DNA of 64,000 nt, taken from positions 2,696,001 to 2,760,000 of the forward strand of contig CAHIKZ030001779.1 of NCBI GenBank assembly GCA_903632075.3, written 5' to 3'. This document shows, piece after piece, positions 47,420 through 58,879 of the stretch. The stretch's first letter is position 1. Each line of letters opens with the position of its first letter. The translations under genes were made by a program, and so were the position numbers. Below the pieces are notes generated by a model, which saw only the letters and a program-made list of their open reading frames with translations, made no database searches and was not told the DNA's origin. This DNA is from Acanthosepion pharaonis (lineage: Eukaryota; Mollusca; Cephalopoda; Sepiida; Sepiidae).

Positions 47420-47960
47420 CACCCTTGATCCTAGATCAGGATCATAAAAAAATTGTAAAATTAAAACAAGAAGTAATCTTATATACAAAATAATCTGTGA
47501 AGAAAATGTTAATACATTTTCTTCACAAAAAATTAATGTTTATTCAAATTTTCTTTTTCTATAGTTTCCAGACATTTTTGAATGAAAAGTTTTGTTTTCC
47601 TATTTCTTTATAAAATGGTAAATAATAATAAATATTGCATATAGTTGGTTCACATATTTTATAATCTTATAAATATAAAATAAATCTTGTAAATAAACAA
47701 TCTAACGCCTAAATAGTGTCTACCATCTTTGTTGTTATCAAAATTCTAAACATAGCTTTTTAAAATGATAAAAAAATGCTGAGGGAGTTTAAGATGTATA
47801 CAGTAATAGCAGTGTCAAGAGAGTGTCAAGAGTAATGTCTTTGTGACACCCTATTTTTTTTCAGGTCCAAAGGTTAAACTTTGCCAATAAATCATAAACT
47901 TTGATGTTTTTGTGGATTGATAATTTATCTTTTTATCAACAGTAAATTACTGGAATTAAC
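47420..47960. other. AT-rich spacer with hairpin
   Basis: TGTGAAGAAAATGT and its complement (47497-47528) form a perfect 14-bp hairpin with loop TAAT. Otherwise nothing. Confidence 0.6.
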
Positions 47961-47970
47961 AAAGCTGAGA

Positions 47971-48041
47971 GAATTTGATATGTAACCGTAATTTTTGTTA
48001 ATTGGTGGATTAACAAAAATTATGGTTACATACCAAATTCC
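47971..48041. repeat. ~33-bp-arm hairpin (MITE-like)
   Basis: GAATTTGATATGTAACCGTA and ATTTTTGTTAAT are repeated inverted after a 6-base loop (TGGTGG) with two mismatches. No coding sequence. Confidence 0.85.
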
Positions 48042-48044
48042 TAT

Positions 48045-49300
48045 AAGTGTTTTGCTGTCATTACAGTTTTGTGCTAGCTGATTTTTATGGATCAGCAAAT
48101 ACATTTTTTCTAACCTTAAGATATTCTACCTCTCTTGACAACTAAATATTTACTCTATTGTTGGTTGAATTTTTATCCTATCTAAATGATATCCCTTTTA
48201 CAAAGCTTTAAATCTATATTTTCTAGTTTATGAATCAATAAATTCAAGTCAATCTAGTTCAACACAAGAAAAATCAAGTTGTATTCAGCAGAATACAATG
48301 TACATATGAAATGTAAATTCATTAGAATCTTATTCAGAAGATATTCAGTTTCTTTTTTTTCTGAATAGAAATTAAGTGTAGATGAGTGAAATTTACATGG
48401 TTTGAAGAAAGGGAATTGATCCAAACTTTTCAGAATAATTTTTCCCAACTATATTATCTTGAATTTTAACTAAATAAAAACTTAAATATTTTTACTTTTA
48501 CTCTTCTGTACATTGGTTTGATTGAGAAGTAAATTCAAATATACATTTAAAGCAAAAGAATGAGAAATGCATGCCAAGCATTCTCAGATAAAAATACAGC
48601 ATCCTTAATGGCTGAATTCCAACTATTTGAAGCTTTTGACAATGTTCAGTAAACAGGATTTTAAAGTTGTCCACAGACAAATCATTTAATTTCATGTTGA
48701 GCCATTAAGAAGTAATGTCTGCTTGCAAGACATCTCTCTTGCATGTGTTGATGATTGCAGCTCCATGCTTAACAAATAGCTGCCAAATTCTTTCTCTTTC
48801 CTTCTTTGCTATTAAACTCAGCATTAACAGAAGAAATACACATTTTGTAGGTATTCCAAGAAGTTAGGTCAAGAATGTTTGGATTTAATCCAAGTTAGAT
48901 GAACCTGATTGATGAGAAAATAAAATCACTTTCTACATTGTTATTTCATATGGTAATGGTAGCATAACTTTCAGTTAAAAATAATAAAATCTTTCTCTCA
49001 AGACAGTTTTGCAGGAAAATAGGTTTCACAAGCCCACAAACTATTATTGCTTTTTCCAGTATTGATGGGGGTTTCCTTCTTAACTTTTTGTGTAAATTAG
49101 TGTGGAACATCAACATCTTGATTAGGTCAATATTTTCTATTTGTTACATGTGTTATCCATTTTAGAATGTCTTCAAGTGATGTGATTTCTGTTGTTATTT
49201 AGTATAGTTCTTCGTGATTCTGTAGTGACAGATCTGATATAGGACAGTTCTCTTCAAAACCCCAGGTTCATTTGCCTGAAGACATTTTTAATTTTTAATC
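48045..49300. other. AT-rich spacer
   Basis: No feature recognised; isolated short frames on the minus strand (48254-48695) have no motif. Confidence 0.5.
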
Positions 49301-49305
49301 ACTTA

Positions 49306-49334
49306 TCTGATCTATCTATCTATCTATCTATCTA

Positions 49335-49372
<38 letters not shown>
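49306..49372. repeat. (ATCT)n-(TA)n microsatellite
   Basis: About eight ATCT units followed by about 17 TA units. Confidence 0.97.
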
Positions 49373-49381
<9 letters not shown>

Positions 49382-49410
49382 TGTAGGATATTACATTTAA
49401 ACATGTAGAT

Positions 49411-49468
49411 AAATGCTACACAAATGCATTCATGTTTCGATGTCTATCAACACATCTCATCAGGCATT
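49411..49468 (-). ncRNA. Hammerhead ribozyme, complete predicted fold
   Basis: Read on the minus strand from 49468: stem I 5' strand AAUGC (49468-49464); CUGAUGA (49463-49457); stem II GAUGU/ACAUC (49456-49452 and 49443-49439) with loop GUUGAUAG; GAAA (49438-49435); stem III CAUGAA/UUUGUG (16 nt 49434-49419, two G-U pairs, loop UGCA); UA (49418-49417) so the site of cleavage would be after A at 49417; stem I 3' strand GCAUU (49416-49412). All invariant core bases are present and all three stems close. Family: hammerhead, known from Penelope-like elements and retrozymes. A (TA)n array ends 40 bases away. Confidence 0.75.
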
Positions 49469-49514
49469 AGTAAATGATTCATTTACTTATGACTGATGAG
49501 ATGTGTTTGAATAT
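49451..49514. repeat. Inverted partial copy next to the hammerhead
   Basis: CACATCTCATCA (49451-49462) is repeated inverted as TGATGAGATGTG (about 49494-49505) around an inner palindrome AGTAAATGATTCATTTACT (49469-49487). The + strand therefore has a second CTGATGAGATGTGTT half-motif without GAAA. Confidence 0.75.
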
Positions 49515-49614
49515 AATATCTTATAATAAAGTATAATGCTCTACTATTGGAAATATAGAAGCCCACTTTTAAATTAAAGTTATGAACGTTGTAATTTATA
49601 TTTGATTTTCATTT

Positions 49615-49660
<46 letters not shown>
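49615..49660. repeat. (TA)n microsatellite
   Basis: About 22 TA units. Confidence 0.97.
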
Positions 49661-49663
<3 letters not shown>

Positions 49664-50326
49664 ACACAAATCTATATCTCATACTTATAGTAGGTAACTG
49701 AATAAAAAAATGTAAAAATGTTACATTATACATTTTAAAAGAAATTTCCAATTTTTTGCAAAATGAAAAAAATTTGGAAATATTGTTTAAACCAGAACAC
49801 ATGAAGACTGGAAATTTTACCAAAAAACTTCAAAGGTGGGATAAAATTAATATTTAAAATTAAGTAATCTTTTCATATAATATTATATATTATATTTATA
49901 TCATTAACTTTACTAATTTACTTTTTGTATGAATGATTCATTTTAATATAAATTGAACTGCACTACATATTTGATTTAAAAGAACTAATCCGACATGCAA
50001 ATTTTTGGGATAACAACTGAGACATTACTCTATTTATTGGACTATTTAGTTCATGCTACATTTACTGATAAACTCCTAAAACAAAAAAAATTCAACCTAA
50101 ATTTTACCAAAAACAAAATAATTTCCATGCCTGAAGATAGTCATGTACAGTTGAAAGTAATTACGTATTTAAGAAAGACCTTATACAGCTTTTAATTTTA
50201 AAAAACCAGGATCATAACATTCAAGTGATTGGAAGGTTAATGCCCTTTAAAATTTTGTTAGCAAAGGATTTCGCCATTTTATATCATTAACTTTACTAAT
50301 TTACTTTTTATATGAATGATTCATTG

Positions 50327-50330
<4 letters not shown>
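49661..50330. other. AT-rich spacer
   Basis: The string TATCATTAACTTTACTAATT.ACTTTTTGTATGAATGATTCAT occurs twice (49898-49943 and 50281-50326), a ~45-bp direct repeat. No gene. Confidence 0.65.

Positions 50331-50331
<1 letters not shown>

Positions 50332-50370
<39 letters not shown>
50332..50370. repeat. (TA)n microsatellite
   Basis: About 19 TA units. Confidence 0.97.
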
Positions 50371-50373
<3 letters not shown>

Positions 50374-50819
50374 AATGTGGTATATAAATTTTTATATATC
50401 AGAACAAAGTGAAGCAAATGAATGACAAATTGAAAAATTCTACAAACACATTTTTATTCTCTATAAGGGCATCATTATATTAAAATAACATTTTTGTTGA
50501 TGCAATTATATATGTGTAGGGAGGAATGGTGAAGATAAAAAGTGCAAGCCTTGGTTATAATTGAGAGCCAATAGAAAGATGTTGAAACATTTTTTAGTTG
50601 TTTAGTCTTGCTGATTTCATTTCATTACCTTATGTTTTTGTTTTTATCCCTTTTATTATCAAGTGTCCCATATTGTGAAGACAGAAGATCTGCCAAGAAA
50701 GGTGAAATGTTGCAAGAACCTGGATTCAATTTTATCATGGATGATCTTGCAATTTAAACCATTTTCTATACACTTTTGCCTGAGTACATTGCTTTCTCTT
50801 TTAATTTAAAAAATGATTA

Positions 50820-51131
50820 ACAGATCTCCTTGATACAATCAGCCAATCATATATTAAAAATTCAGGTAACATGGACAATAAGTTAAGGGGAATAAATATG
50901 ATAGATAAACTCATGGCTAGCTTAGATGTTAAATCTCTTTATTCCAGCATCCAATTTATTCAATGCTTACATTTTTTAAACACTATCTAAGACAATAAAA
51001 AATAAACCTCTCCCTAACAATAGATAAAATCTTAAAAATTTACCAACTCATCACAAACAAATGTTAGTCCAATGAACTCTTAGATGATGAAACATGTACA
51101 AAATTATTTCCACTTTATCTTTCCCCATTTG

Positions 51132-51133
<2 letters not shown>
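50820..51133 (+). pseudogene. Penelope-like RT, N-terminal palm fragment
   Basis: Plus strand: IDKLMASLDVKSLYSSIQFI, matching the (V/A)SxDVKSLYTSIP block (first catalytic Asp) of Penelope-like RTs, followed in shifted frames by LTIDKILKIYQLITNKC and NELLDDETCTKLFPLYLSPF. It stops abruptly at a (TA)n array (51136). Upstream, 50655-50760 may be further decayed Penelope sequence. Confidence 0.78.

Positions 51134-51135
<2 letters not shown>

Positions 51136-51166
<31 letters not shown>
51136..51166. repeat. (TA)n microsatellite
   Basis: Lies exactly between the two oppositely oriented Penelope fragments. Confidence 0.97.
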
Positions 51167-51168
<2 letters not shown>

Positions 51169-51169
51169 T

Positions 51170-52140
51170 AGCAATCCTTCTTTCATACATGTTTCATTGA
51201 ATGTGGTGTATAAACATTTTCTACACTCTTTTAGTCCTCATAAAAGAAAACTGTTAGAAAATTTTAAAACACTGAATAAAATATTTCCTTATTCTTCACA
51301 TATGAAAATATTTTCTATAAACATTTCTTCTTCAGCTAAGTATTGGGGGCTGCAGATTAGTGCTCTTAAATGGAATCCTTTAATTATTCCAGATTTAATC
51401 CTGTTTCAGTGGTGATAATAAAAACTGACAAGGTCATTTATGTTGGTATAGTTTCTGTAAACCACCAACTGAAGGTCATTATTAGTTATATGTAGCATGA
51501 TATCTAGGAAGGGTAAAGTGTTGTCAGGCTCAGATTCAAAGATAAAATCTATTATGCATTTGCTGTTATTAAGTTTTTTAATAAGAATGGGTAAAATTAT
51601 GTCTTGTGGATATATTAACATAGAATCCTATATGTCTCTAAAATAAGAAGAATTTTGTTGTAAAATATTTTTAAAGGGACTACTTTCAAGAAATTCAAAA
51701 ACAATACTACGAGGAGACCCTATTGGTAAACTAAATTTTTGTCTATAAAAATTGTTATCAAAGGTGAAAAACATTGATTAGTGATTAAATGAGACATATT
51801 TATGATCTTATGTGTAGGAATAGATAATTTTATTTTATTTTTTTTAAGTGTGTTTTTAGTAAATTTAGGCTTTCTTTATGGGAACATTTGTATACAAAGA
51901 TTTTATATTTAAACTGGTCATAAATTTTTTTTATTTGTTTTTAGTTTATTTAAAAGATCACCAGACCTTTTTATGCAGGGAGCTAATTGTAACAAGAATT
52001 GGGGTAAAATTTTGACTATATGGGGAGCTACCATATATCCTGATATAAAGAATGTCATCGGGATATTTGGTTTCTGTATTTTGGACAATTCATGGATTAT
52101 TGAAGAACTTAGGAAAAGTAAATCCATAACCAGTTATCTT
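51170..52140 (-). pseudogene. Penelope-like RT, most of the palm and thumb
   Basis: Minus strand from 52140: KIQKPNIPMTFFISGYMVAP, CIKRSGDLLNKLKT, SLNIKSLYTNVPIKKA (first Asp of DIKSLYTNVP is Asn), FTFDNNFYRQKFSLPIGSPR (FY.Q..GxxMGSPLS block), FIFESEPDNTLPFLDIMLHI and LVVYRNYTNINDLVSFYYHH (thumb), then KSGIIKGFHLRALICSPQYL. The YADD block between GSP and PFLDI is deleted or unrecognised. Stops and frameshifts. The order identifies a Penelope-like element with confidence. Confidence 0.85.
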
Positions 52141-52384
52141 CCCTTAATAGATACAATATTTTATCCATTTCCTATATGTAACTTAATTAATGCAAAAGAA
52201 GTTTAAAAATCAACATGATGATGATGAGAAAAAATGTTAAAGATGTTCAACTTTTCAAGCAATTATTATATTTTTATAATCACTACTTTCTGAGAAAATT
52301 AGTGTGTGACTTATAATACCTATCTTTATTAAAAAAAAAATAATGATGCTAACTTGTTTTGGGGTGTCAGCTTTTGTTAGGTAA

Positions 52385-52705
52385 ACAAAAATTAAAAATT
52401 AGGCACAGTAATATACTGGTGTCAAGATCTCATGAATTTACACTTGAGCTGTCTAAACAGTTTTCTTTCTCATACTTCTCACTTATAGAACTCCCTTCTG
52501 GCTTCATGATTTCCAACCAAATTTAATCTACAAAAATTTAAATGCAATGTCAGTCACTATCTACTGTCTTCCTGATTACTCTTTTCTCTTTCCTCTCATT
52601 ATTAATGTTTCTGTTCCTAATTCTTCCACATTCTGTAACCCATTGTGTCTTAGTGGCTTTACTGCCTTGTATGGCATGATACCAATTTAAAAAAATGCAC
52701 TATAG
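52385..52705 (+). pseudogene. LINE 3' coding fragment
   Basis: LTYRTPFWLHDFQPNLIYKN and LNAMSVTIYCLPDYSFLFP correspond to 8590-8850 and to the tail of 33185-34890, followed by PNSSTFCNPLCLSGFTALYG, the terminal SGFxALxG motif of this family. 5'-truncated. Confidence 0.75.
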
Positions 52706-52709
52706 ATTT

Positions 52710-53930
52710 TTATTTATGAATAAATCCAAAAGGTAAAATCATATTTTTAATCAACACAATATCCCATATACCAGAATAAATTATTATCTTCTTATTTTAC
52801 ACCTTAGTAGAAGACATTCCATAATCTTCTCTAGTCATTCATCTGTTGATTTTCTTAGCCTCTCTACAGCTTTGACTTTAATGTTACTTTCATGTTTTCA
52901 GCTCACTTTCTTAATATTCTTTTTTTCTTGTTTTACATTTGCAACACCAGATTCTTCACATATTTTTTGTTGGTCAATCCGCTTTTCTTGCTTATCACTC
53001 TTTTTACTTATCTCAAATCTGTTTTTGTGACATTCTTAAAGTCAGTTTTATCTTGTTCTTATAAATGTTTTTAACTTCTACTTTGATTATTCTGTTATCT
53101 CTGTTCAACTTTTTACAATTCCAAAGTTGTGTTTCTATCTCAATAATATCTTGTTTCTCTTTCTCACCCTGTCTGTCTTTATATATCTGATATATAAAAA
53201 AAATATCAGTAACTATACTGGTATATGTATTTATTTCCAATATATTGAATAACCTTTTACTTGCATAATAAAATTTCATTCCGTAAAATTTATATCTAAA
53301 TATGTATAATAAAACAAATATTATGAACCGAAATACGCATGGTATATTTATCGTATCGATATTAGATTATTGTGAAAATTTTATAAACATTGATTCTTAA
53401 CGTCAATTTTATTGTGAAAACATTGTTTTTCATAATAAAATCTGACATAGAGTCTGTTTAAAAGAGTTTATTCTTCTTAAATATATAATTATTCCTAAAG
53501 TAACATTGTATTTTGAAAAATAGACTGGAAACCTGTTCAAATATAAGGAAAATGTATTTCTGAAGACAATGATCTGTCTTTAGCAATAACAAAAGCATAA
53601 CATGAAACTAATCTTTTGATTTTCTTTTGAAGAAAGTCTGGCATTTTAGATAAAAAGAAAATTGAAGTTGTTGAATCAATCTTTTCTTTATTTCTAAAAG
53701 TTTTGTTGTAAATAAAATATTCCAACAATTCATAATAAAGATCTGGCTGCATTGACCATAACATATTCTAAAATCTCATAAAAGACAAAACCTGCTACAT
53801 TACATGAAATTCACGGGATGCCATATAAGGGGAATTCTGATTAACATGTTTGTAATGAACCAACTTAAGAGTAGTTATGAAGTAACACAAGATTAATAAA
53901 ACCAAATTTGGCTTTTATTGTACAAGTACA
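52710..53930. other. AT-rich spacer
   Basis: 52800-53180 is pyrimidine-rich on the + strand; no gene recognised. Confidence 0.5.
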
Positions 53931-53932
53931 TA

Positions 53933-54790
53933 CAAAGTCTGATGAAAAAGTGACTTGACTGTTGCTATGGTAATGGAGCTAAAATACACAGAATGATGCC
54001 ACTTGACATAGATTGACATTGAACTCTGTTGCACATACAAAAAAATTTATAACATTCTTGCTCACTTCCATATCAATGTTTGAAAGGAAAGTGTGTAGAG
54101 TGTGGTACACAACAGAAACCTTTTGAAAATAGTCATAACAGGTGACAAATCATGGGTTTATGGTTATGACACCAAAACCAAGGCTCAGTTTTTGCAGCAG
54201 AAAACTCTAAACTCTCCAAAACTGAAAAAAGCATGAATGAGTCAAAGCAATGTGAAGACACTGTTGATGGTTTTCTTTGACTCCAAGAACACTGTTCATC
54301 ATGAGTATGCTCCATCTGGTCAGATAATAAACAAAGAGTACTATTGTGATGTTTTGTGCCATTTGGATGATGCTGTTCATGAGAAGAGGACAGAATTGCA
54401 AGCATTCGTTAAGTGGCAGATCCACCATGACAATGCACCTGCCCATTCAGTGCAGCTTGTGCAGGAGCATTTGATGAAGCACACATTCCCCAGGTCCACT
54501 AACCACCATATTCACATATATTATCACTTATGACTTTTTCCTCTTTCCAAAAATCAAATCCCACTTGAAAGAAACAAAATTTCAAGACCTGAAGGAAATC
54601 CAAGAGAATTGGACTACACAGCAGCTTGCTATCCCAAAAAAAGAGCTCCAGGAACGTTTCCATCAATGGAAATGATGCTGGATAAAATATGTGGCTTCAG
54701 AAGAGGACTATTTCAAAGTAGATTAAATACTGAATTTATGGGCTGTAGTTTTTTATAGTACCAGTCCCAATACTTTTTGATCAGACCTCA
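53933..54790 (+). mobile_element. Mariner element lacking its 5' coding part
   Basis: AAGTCTGATGAAAAAGT near the left end and, inverted, GGTCTGATCAAAAAGT near the right end form TIRs, with TA at 53931-53932 and 54791-54792. At 858 bp it is shorter than a typical 1.3-kb mariner; the N-terminal third of the transposase is missing. Confidence 0.85.
54129..54730 (+). pseudogene. Mariner transposase pseudogene
   Basis: VITGDKSWVYGYDTKTKAQF holds the first catalytic Asp (GDxSWV). After an in-frame TGA (about 54234) the frame continues MSQSNVKTLLMVFFDSKNTV, HHEYAPSGQIINKEYYCDVL, KWQIHHDNAPAHSVQLVQEH (second Asp in HHDN). After a frameshift near 54525, YDFFLFPKIKSHLKETKFQD follows, where the Asp of YDFF is the third catalytic position (CDFFLFP in intact mariners). 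All three acidic residues survive, but stops and a frameshift inactivate it. Confidence 0.85.
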
Positions 54791-54984
54791 TACAGTATTA
54801 CAACATAGTTAAAGAGAAGTTGAAACCTTTATAGATAAGAGAAAAGGGGTATAAGCAGGTTCATTACAATGTTAAAAGTTTTCTTTTTATATATTATGTG
54901 TGTATGTGCAAATTTTTAGGTATATGTTTCTTTGTGTTTAATTATAATTAAATTAATTAAAAAGATATTTCCAAGGTGACAGTA

Positions 54985-55560
54985 TCTGCACACTATATGT
55001 TCTCTTTTTATGTGCCATGTCCGTTCAGGACATGAGCAATCATGGATCTCTACAACTTCTTGTCTTTTGTCACTCCAAGTAATTTTTTTACTTTTTACCA
55101 TCCTTCTTTATCTGCCATCCATTCATACAAGGTCATTACTCATTGTTTTATCCACTTTTCTTGCTTTTACTGTGTGTTGTAAGTATAAATTTCCTTGTAG
55201 TTCCTATTTTCCTTAGAACTTCCTCATTACTCACATACTCTTGCCATAGTATTCTTAGTATTCATCAGTGCAGCTACATCTCAATCACTTTAAGTGTCTT
55301 CTTCATCTGTGATCAAATTGTACAGAATTGGCTGTCGTGGAGAAGATTAGATATTACATAGCAGGTCTGTACTATTTTCTAGTGATATTTTTCTATCTCT
55401 TAATTCCTCACTTAGTTTCTGTAAGACATTTTTTATTATTGCTATATGCCTTTTGTTTTCTGTCACATTTTCATTTGTCTGTTTCTAAGCTAGCCCAATC
55501 ATTAAATTTCTGTACCTGTTTGATTTTGATATTTCTAGTACATAGCTTATATTACACACT
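54985..55560 (-). pseudogene. RTE-like LINE, C-terminal fragment (copy 3)
   Basis: Minus strand: KLSEELRDRKISLENSTDLL, then ITDEEDT and MARVCE** GSSKENR-like codons, and LYEWMADKEGW*KVKKLLGV with TKDKKL*RSMIAHVLNGHGT. This corresponds to the C-terminal CEWMAxxxLxxIxxGQxLLxATxDRKxWRxMIA tail of the family seen at 6500 and 8975. Confidence 0.72.
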
Positions 55561-55599
55561 TTGTATTCTTACAGTTAATAGGTAGTCCTTTATTCTTGC

Positions 55600-56800
55600 T
55601 TTTCCTTACTGCTCTCTAATATATGTTATTTGTCTGAAAAAAAAATGATTGAAAAAGGCAAATAACAGTGGTTGATTACAAAGACACCAACAAAATTCTG
55701 ATTTTATTCTACAAATTAATTAAATCCAAATATACTTAGATGATCAAAGACCAATGATAAAACACTTAATTATTTAGTTTTATTCAATTTTATTCTAAAT
55801 CTGATTTTATACAAAAACTTACATTTCAGGGTTTTATTCTAGGTAATTTTTGCAATCATCATAATTCTTAGGAATCCTCATTAACAGCCAGTGCACTAAC
55901 TTTTGTTATGGTTTCCCTGTTTGCATAAATTCAGTTATAGTACAATAATAGCAAAGATCTTATTGCTCAGGAATTATTTTGTGAAAAATGTTCAACTTAT
56001 TTTTCTATCAAATAAAAAACAGATTAGTCTGGCACATTGTGCAGCTAAATTTAGAAAAAAAAACATATTATAAGGTATTTGGAATTTGATCACTTACTTC
56101 TAAACTTTGAAATTATTTTGTGAGTTTCAAAATAAATAATTATGGCCAAATTTTAAGGATTTAACTTTTTAATGATTCCTCAGAAGTTAACTTTCAACAT
56201 AAAGATTATTTCACCAAATTTGTTAAAAGAAATATGATGAATAAAAAGAAAAAACCCACTCATGAGTAAAATAGTTTATTTTCAGAACAAATAAAATTAC
56301 AAATCTTTTGATATTACAGTATATGTTTAAATGCAACATTCTCACCAGAATATCATTATTAAAATGACTTTAATGACAATGTGATGTTTTCTACAGACAT
56401 CTAGAATTAAAGTTGTTTGAATCACAATCTGGTGATTCTATTCATAAATAACAGACTTTATCAAGTGACACCAAAATTGCTATATATAAAACTTCATCAA
56501 GATAAATGACAGCAACATTTCATTTCTATATATAAAATCTTTATACCCTGTTTCATCTACACATGTATTTATTGTTGCTAGTGTTTTTTTGAAGTCACTG
56601 ATTTTTTTCAAATTCTTTGGCATTTTAGCCACAATATTTTGATAATTTCTTTACAATTTATTAATGACTTTTTGAGAATAAAGAAATAATTACTGTAAAA
56701 TAAGGAGAAAAATAAAAGATGCTTCTATTGATGTTAATTTTGTATTAAAAAAGAGTTTAGAAAACAATATATCTAAGTAATATTACATTCATGCATTTTA
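55600..56800. other. AT-rich spacer
   Basis: No feature recognised. Confidence 0.5.
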
Positions 56801-56944
56801 AACTATTAGGTTGTAAGGAAAATAATGTCTGATTTTAGAATAAAATGTTTGTGTTCTAATATATTGTTATAATAGTTATACTATTTGTAATTCCTAATGA
56901 TTAATGTTTCCTCTAAAATATTATATACCCCTCATCTTGAATGT

Positions 56945-58750
56945 GAAAAAATAGAAATGCATTTACTTTTTTGGTCATAATTCTCCTCAAACTGCTGCCA
57001 ACATTAACGTAGTATAGGGTCAAGGATCTAGTTGCAATTTGATAGTACAATGCTGGTTTATGAAATTCTGCAAGGGGAATGTGGTACAGGACATCCATCT
57101 GCAATTCACAATCCATATCTGAAAACACTAGTTGAATAAAGCCATGTCAAAGAGTCAGAGAAATGTCTCAGATAATAGGTGCCAGCATTTCAACAGTATC
57201 AAACAATCTCAAGAAAATTGGCAATGTGGAGAAACCCAATAAATGAGTTCCACATGAACTCAGTGAAAGTCAAAAACTTTGATATTTTGAAGTATGTTCA
57301 ATGCTGCATCTGTAAAATTTGAATGATCCATTTCTTGATCGAATATTGACTTGTGATGAGAAATGGATTCTTTATGACAATTGTAAACAGTTAGCTCAGT
57401 GGTTTGATTATGATGCAGGAACTAAAACATCAAAATTGCACTAACAGAAAGTAATGGTGATTGTCTGGTGGTTTGCCATTGGTGTTGTCCATTTAAACTT
57501 TCTGGAATTTAACCAGAGCATCACAGCTGAAGTTTACTATCAGCAACTGGATGAAATGCACATTCAATTAAGCAAAATGTGACCAACACAGGTTAATTGA
57601 AGAGGTCCAATTCTGCTTCCTGACAATACTCAATGTTATACTCCACTGCAATTAGATGTCTTTCTGATTCATTCTGCATGCTGGTCAGATGTGAATGCCA
57701 TGAAGGCTGAGAATAAAAAAAAGTCAAGCATCTCATCCAGTCCACAAAACAAGCCCCCACAATAAAAGTGACATTGGCCATTCACAAAGATTCCTGCCAA
57801 AAAAGAGATGTCCCTGAGGACTGCCAGATCTGCTTAACAGGTCTCCAATAATGACCACAGCCAGTTGTGCACTGGCAGACCACCAGCTGACTCACAGGGC
57901 ATTGTTGCTGCTGCCACCATGACCACTCCTTTCAACTCAACTATTACCCCTCCCAGGCCAATTATTCAGCTTCAACACCACTAGGTCCATAATGCCAACC
58001 ATCATAATTGATAATATCTCAACATCAACACTACCCAGTTACATGCCTTCCTCTTAGCCAATGCCGTCACCTCAGCAAACCCGACTCACTACAGCAACTC
58101 CAGTTCTGCAAGAAAGTGACTCTGACTCTGCAAGCAACAACTCCAACTTCACAAGAAAGCAACTCTGACTCTGCAGGCATGCAACCCACTCATACTACCA
58201 CCATTTCATAGAACAGGCCTACCAGTTATACCAATCCTTCATTACCTTGACAACCAATGAATCAGCCCAGCACCATGACCTCAATCAACCAACATGTGCG
58301 AACAACCATATCAAGTGACATTGGTCAAACCAACACAAAAATATGTCAACTCCTGTCACTACCCTTACACTTGATCATCATTCTGCTGAATAGAAATTGA
58401 CATGTTACTGATTTTCCAACAACTTTGAAAGACACCCATATATTAAACAAATACATGATCAAAAACCTAATCCTCATTATTCCTTTCCGTTCACAAACAA
58501 ATGCTTATTTAAAATCAGTTGTTGCCAGGATGATACTACAGATGCTCAATGACTTGGGGTATAAAACATTGTGACATCCATTATATTCCCCTGATCTCTT
58601 GTCCACTGAATACCACTTTGTCAAACATCTTGACAATTTTTTGAATAAAAAAAACATTTCATTGTAAAGAAGATACAAAAACTACATTCGAAGATTTCTT
58701 GGTGTCCAAGCCTTTAGAGTTTTATCATAAAGGCATAAATAAATTGTAAC
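56945..58750 (+). pseudogene. Mariner transposase pseudogene in two parts
   Basis: The first part (to about 57640), with frameshifts, reads KIGNVEKPNK*VPHELS, NDPFLDRILTCDEKWILYDN (first Asp in CDEKW), QKVMVIVWWFAIGVVHLNFL, ITAEVYYQQLDEMHIQLSK and RGPILLPDNTQCYTPLQ, where PDN carries the second Asp in place of HDN. The second part (from about 58520) reads VVARMILQMLNDLGYKTL*H, PLYSPDLLSTEYHFVKHLDN, where the third position of SPTDYHFF is Glu, and FLNKKN. Order and spacing fit an SETMAR/Hsmar1-type mariner. Dead by stops and insertion. Confidence 0.85.
57640..58518. mobile_element. Unidentified ~0.88-kb insertion in the mariner
   Basis: Markedly more C-rich than anything around it. Plus-strand readings are rich in Ser/Thr/Pro/Gln/Asn/His (for example NAVTSANPTHYSNSSSARK). 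Direct repeat: CAAGAAAG.GACTCTGACTCTGCA occurs twice (about 58109 and 58154). No domain, TIR, LTR or poly-A recognised. Perhaps the 5' leader/ORF1 region of a retroelement or a captured host segment; the identity is open. Confidence 0.55.
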
Positions 58751-58879
58751 TTAATGGTAGAAATTTATAAATGTTCAGGGTTCTTATTTTGACTGATTTA
58801 AATGCTGTTTATATACATTAATTCAGGAATAAAAGTTCATTCTAAAACTGGACATTATTTTTTGAACAACCTAATATAT

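Larger units (their letters stand above)
56806..58874 (+). mobile_element. Mariner (Hsmar/irritans-like) split by a ~0.88-kb insert
   Basis: The left TIR TTAGGTTGTAAGG..AATAATGTC (56806-) matches the inverted right end (TTAGGTTGTTCAAAAAATAA, ending 58874). TA lies at both edges (56804-56805, 58875-58876). Without the insert the element is about 1.2 kb, the normal mariner length. Confidence 0.87.

Noticed and set aside
50655..50760. Further hammerhead-like string (GAAGACAGAAGATCTGCC...GGTGAAATG)
   Set aside because: Core CUGANGA box absent and no closing stem I seen.
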